Shown here one piece after another: positions 61,393 to 64,000 of a stretch of 64,000 nucleotides of DNA (position 1 is the first letter of the stretch; each line of letters opens with the position of its first letter). This DNA is from an uncultured SAR86 cluster bacterium. GTDB taxonomy: Bacteria > Pseudomonadota > Gammaproteobacteria > Magnimaribacterales > D2472. The stretch is taken from the NCBI GenBank assembly GCA_902627055.1, contig CACOHS010000001.1:212422-276421 (forward strand), given 5' to 3'. Under the pieces are notes generated by a model, which did not search any database, was not told the origin of the DNA, and saw nothing but the letters and a program-made list of their open reading frames with translations. The position numbers and the translations under genes are program-made.

Positions 61393-62751
61393 ATGAAAAT
61401 TCTAATACTTGGCGCTGGAAGAGTTGGAAGCAGTCTTGCATCAACTTTATCAAAGCAACAATATGAAGTTAGTGTTATTGATTTAAGCAAAGAAAAGCTT
61501 CAAAGGCTTCAAGAAGATTTTGATCTTGCAACTGAGGTTGGCCATGGCTCTTATCCAAGCACATTGAAAAAGGCCGGTGCTGATGAGGAAACTATTTTAT
61601 TAGCAGTTACAAATAGTGACGAATGCAATATTACTTCATGCCAAATAGCCAAATCAAAGTTTAATGTTAAAAAAACAATATGCAGATTATCAAATGCTTC
61701 ATATTTAGACTCCTTAGATGCGTTTGGTGAAAATAATATTGATATTGCAATAAGTCCTGAAAATGAGGTAACTGAGCACCTAGTAGATTTGATTAAACAT
61801 CCTGGGGCAGAGCAAATTGAGTCTTTTGCAAATGGATCTATAAAAGTTGTATCTGTTAAAGCTAAAAAAGATGGAATGCTAGTTAATAGAGAGCTTAAGA
61901 GTATAAAAAGTGATATGCCGGATACAAATACCTTCGTTCCTGCTATCTATAGAAAGGGAAAACCTCTCATACCTGACGGTAAAACAATCATCAAAGAAAA
62001 TGATGAAATATACTTCTTGGCTGCAGAAAGTGACATTGACAGCGTTGTTCAAGAAATGAGATTGCAAGACAGTTCATCCTCGAGGATGATGATAGTGGGT
62101 GGAGGGAAAATAGGCTTTGCACTGGCAAAAACCTTGGAAGAAGATTACAAGATTAAAATCATTGACCCAAGTGATGACAGGTGTGAAGTAATTTCAAATC
62201 AGTTAAACAGAACAATTGTTCTAAAAGGAGAAGGATCTGACGAAGAATTACTTAAAAGTGAAAATATTGAAAATATTGATATTTTTTGCGCTTTAACAAA
62301 TGATGATGAGACAAACATTATGTCCGCATTCTTAGCAAAAAAATTAGGTGCTAAAAAGACTATTATTATTGTCAATAACTATACATACATAAATATTCTT
62401 CCCAAGAATTTTGTTGACATAGCTCTTTCTCCTCAGAGATTAACTGTATCTATGGTTCTTCAGCATCTTGCTAAGGGAGATGTTCCACAAGAAGTATTGT
62501 TAAAGATGCAAAGTGGCGCAGAGGCAATCGAAGGAATTATTCATAAAAATAAATTTACAAAAAATTTCTTTGATCAACCTATTTCAGAAATTCCTCTTCC
62601 AGATAATTGCATAATTGCAGCAGTGATTAGACAAGATAAAATTTTTATGCATTCTAAAAAGTTGCTTCTAAAACCAGACGATAAAGTTATTGTTTTTATT
62701 CTTGGTAAAACAGATAAAGAGCAAATTGAAAATCTTTTTCTTAAAGACTAA
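61393..62751 (+). CDS. trkA: Trk potassium uptake protein TrkA
   Basis: This 452-residue peripheral membrane protein gates K+ uptake by TrkH. Two RCK units each have an NAD-binding Rossmann fold (ILGAGRVGSSLASTL at 4; IVGGGKIGFALAKTLEE near 235) and an RCK_C domain. The length equals that of E. coli (458). In E. coli rsmB lies between fmt and trkA; here only 52 bases separate them. The last codons are nearly repeated just before trkH. Confidence 0.96.
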   Translation: MKILILGAGRVGSSLASTLSKQQYEVSVIDLSKEKLQRLQEDFDLATEVGHGSYPSTLKKAGADEETILLAVTNSDECNITSCQIAKSKFNVKKTICRLSNASYLDSLDAFGENNIDIAISPENEVTEHLVDLIKHPGAEQIESFANGSIKVVSVKAKKDGMLVNRELKSIKSDMPDTNTFVPAIYRKGKPLIPDGKTIIKENDEIYFLAAESDIDSVVQEMRLQDSSSSRMMIVGGGKIGFALAKTLEEDYKIKIIDPSDDRCEVISNQLNRTIVLKGEGSDEELLKSENIENIDIFCALTNDDETNIMSAFLAKKLGAKKTIIIVNNYTYINILPKNFVDIALSPQRLTVSMVLQHLAKGDVPQEVLLKMQSGAEAIEGIIHKNKFTKNFFDQPISEIPLPDNCIIAAVIRQDKIFMHSKKLLLKPDDKVIVFILGKTDKEQIENLFLKD

Positions 62752-62868
62752 TGAAATTTAAATTAGAGCCAAGTTTTTTTAAAAAAAAATGATGAAAAGA
62801 TTGTTTTTTTATTTTTTGCAATCAGGTAAATCAAGGGTTGGAAATCTTTATTCCTAAAGACTGATGAA
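62730..62868 (+). repeat. imperfect direct repeat flanking the trkA-trkH spacer
   Basis: The 26 bases covering the trkA stop (62730-62755, starting AAATCTTTTTC) recur with a few changes at 62842-62868 (starting AAATCTTTATTC), ending on the trkH start codon. Both copies share TAAAGACTRATGAA. Between them is a T7-A9 tract. Confidence 0.6.
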
Positions 62869-64000
62869 CTATAAATCTATATTAAATCTTTTAGGAATTC
62901 TACTTGTAATCTTTAGTCTTTCATTTGTTCCACCATTAATGTTGTCTGTTTTTTATGCTGAGCCACTTAGTGGAATATTTTTATATTCTTTTTTATTTTT
63001 AATTACTTTGGGATGTCTTATGTGGTTTAGTAGTCGCCAAAAAGATCTCCCGCTAAACATTTCAGATGGTTTTATTATTACAACAATGTTCTGGGTTGTT
63101 TTGGCTTTCGCTGGTTCAATTCCATTTTATTTTTTTGGTTTAAACGCGAGTGATGCTATTTTTGAATCAGTATCTGGAATTACTACCACAGGAGCAACTG
63201 TTATCGTTGGGCTTGATGAACTACCAAAATCTCTGCTCTTGTATAGACAACTTCTTCAATGGATTGGTGGAATGGGATTAATAATTTTGGCTGTTGCAGT
63301 TATGCCAACTCTTGGAATTGGGGGAGGTCAATTATATAAAATGGAGCTTCCGGGTAGTCATGGAAATCAGAAGCTGACTCCAAAGATAACAGATAGTGCA
63401 AAAGCTCTATGGAAAATCTATTTTGGCCTAACAATAATCTGTGCTCTGCTTTATTTGCTTTCAGGTATGAACTTATTTGATGCAATTGCTCATAGTTTAA
63501 GTACTGTGGCTGGAGGTGGCTTTTCGACTCATGATGATAGTATTGGTTTTTTTGATAGTGGTCTAATAGAAACTGTCTGTATTATTTTTATGTTGCTTTC
63601 TGCTGCTTCATTCGCTGTTCATTATGCAGCAATATTTGGGGGCAAACCTCTGAAATACCTTTATGATTCAGAATTTAGGTTCTTCTTATCAGTAGTCATA
63701 TTAATAGCTATAGTAATTTTGATATTTCATACTGTAAATGACTCATATGCGGAATTTTTATTAGCTTTAAGGACATCAATTTTCCATGCAGTTTCAATAG
63801 TAACGACTTCGGGTTTCACAACAGAAAACTTCTCTGTTTGGCCTAGTTTTTTACCCTATCTTTTATTGGTTGGCGCTTTTATGGGAGCCTGCTCACAGTC
63901 AGTTGGTGGAGGTATAAAAACCTGGCGAGTTTTAATCATGGTGAAGCAAGCGTATAAAGAAATCTTAAATATTATCCACCCTAATGCTGTTCTATCGTCA
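62864..64000 (+). CDS. trkH: Trk potassium uptake protein TrkH (3'-truncated by window edge)
   Basis: The first 379 codons of this K+ channel subunit are present. It has repeated membrane-pore-membrane units with selectivity-filter-like loops: SVSGITTTGATVIVG, STVAGGGFSTHDDS and SIVTTSGFTTENF, and a fourth beginning at SQSVGGGIKTWR. LLQWIGGMGLIILAVAVMPTLGIGG is the family signature (quoted in part: WIGGMGLIILAVAVMPTLG). E. coli TrkH is about 483 long, so about 100 residues lie beyond the edge. It is paired with trkA upstream. Confidence 0.95.
   Translation, partial: MNYKSILNLLGILLVIFSLSFVPPLMLSVFYAEPLSGIFLYSFLFLITLGCLMWFSSRQKDLPLNISDGFIITTMFWVVLAFAGSIPFYFFGLNASDAIFESVSGITTTGATVIVGLDELPKSLLLYRQLLQWIGGMGLIILAVAVMPTLGIGGGQLYKMELPGSHGNQKLTPKITDSAKALWKIYFGLTIICALLYLLSGMNLFDAIAHSLSTVAGGGFSTHDDSIGFFDSGLIETVCIIFMLLSAASFAVHYAAIFGGKPLKYLYDSEFRFFLSVVILIAIVILIFHTVNDSYAEFLLALRTSIFHAVSIVTTSGFTTENFSVWPSFLPYLLLVGAFMGACSQSVGGGIKTWRVLIMVKQAYKEILNIIHPNAVLSS

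Noticed and set aside
62789..62857. 22-codon ORF between trkA and trkH as a gene
   Set aside because: It has no ribosome site (poly-A upstream) and its end derives from the duplicated trkA tail; kept only as part of the repeat observation.

Overview
The window is a gene-dense, AT-rich (by eye about one third G+C) stretch of bacterial chromosome. It holds about 60 protein genes, nearly all core metabolism, cell-envelope and respiratory functions. Gene order and families point to a streamlined marine-type gammaproteobacterium. Several E. coli-like neighbourhoods are conserved: zapA-6S RNA-fau next to pepP-ubiH; miaB-phoH-ybeY-corC-lnt; orn/rsgA divergent; ubiE-ubiJ-ubiB-tatABC; lptM-(lysA)-dapF-DUF484-xerC-yigB; def-fmt-trkA-trkH. 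A SAR86-like lineage would fit the low G+C, the very short spacers and the mix of beta-oxidation genes, an epoxide hydrolase and a PhoD phosphatase, but that placement is inference. I see no insertion sequence, prophage, CRISPR array, tRNA or rRNA.

Layout. 1-3.6 kb: ubiH (cut by the window edge), pepP, then divergently a ZapB-like gene, zapA, 6S RNA and fau. 3.6-7.5 kb: epoxide hydrolase, ilvA, rpiA, glutathione peroxidase. 7.46-7.82 kb is the only gene-poor gap over 300 bases; it holds small-ORF and hairpin signals. 7.8-17.6 kb: a FadB/FadJ-type beta-oxidation enzyme, an L,D-transpeptidase, the lnt-corC-ybeY-phoH-miaB operon, a DUF1820 gene and phoD. 17.6-23.6 kb: orn, rsgA, the ubiquinone/Tat operon and a LOG-family gene. 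23.6-32.2 kb: acyl-CoA dehydrogenase, dtd, class I aldolase-pgk-tkt, then metK (behind a probable SAM riboswitch) and ahcY. 32.2-36.8 kb: a minimal lptM, lysA, dapF, DUF484, xerC, yigB, ubiK. 36.9-43.3 kb: a blue-copper protein, dsbA, cytochrome c4, engB, a Coq4-like gene, polA, dsbB. 43.4-48.4 kb: pckA, gshA, a quinone oxidoreductase and a phosphatase-like lipoprotein. 48.4-56.6 kb: a complete aa3-type cytochrome c oxidase cluster with assembly factors and heme A synthesis. 56.7-64 kb: yheV, aroE, hemF, tsaC, purE, then def, fmt, trkA and trkH (cut by the right edge).

Taken together the genes describe an aerobic cell. Ubiquinone synthesis genes (ubiH, ubiE, ubiJ, ubiB, ubiK and a Coq4-like gene), cytochrome c4, a cupredoxin and aa3 oxidase form an electron-transfer chain. 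Aldolase, Pgk, Tkt, RpiA and PckA serve central carbon flow in the gluconeogenic and pentose directions. MetK and AhcY form the methyl cycle. Streamlining shows in five of nine convergent gene pairs whose two stop codons share one TTAA, in several operon-leading genes whose only promoter-like -10 box lies 5-7 bases before the start codon (possible leaderless mRNAs), and in a 33-residue LptM. The most interesting non-coding element is the metK leader. It combines a SAM-II/SAM-V-like pseudoknot with two nearly identical purine segments that compete for one anti-Shine-Dalgarno segment.
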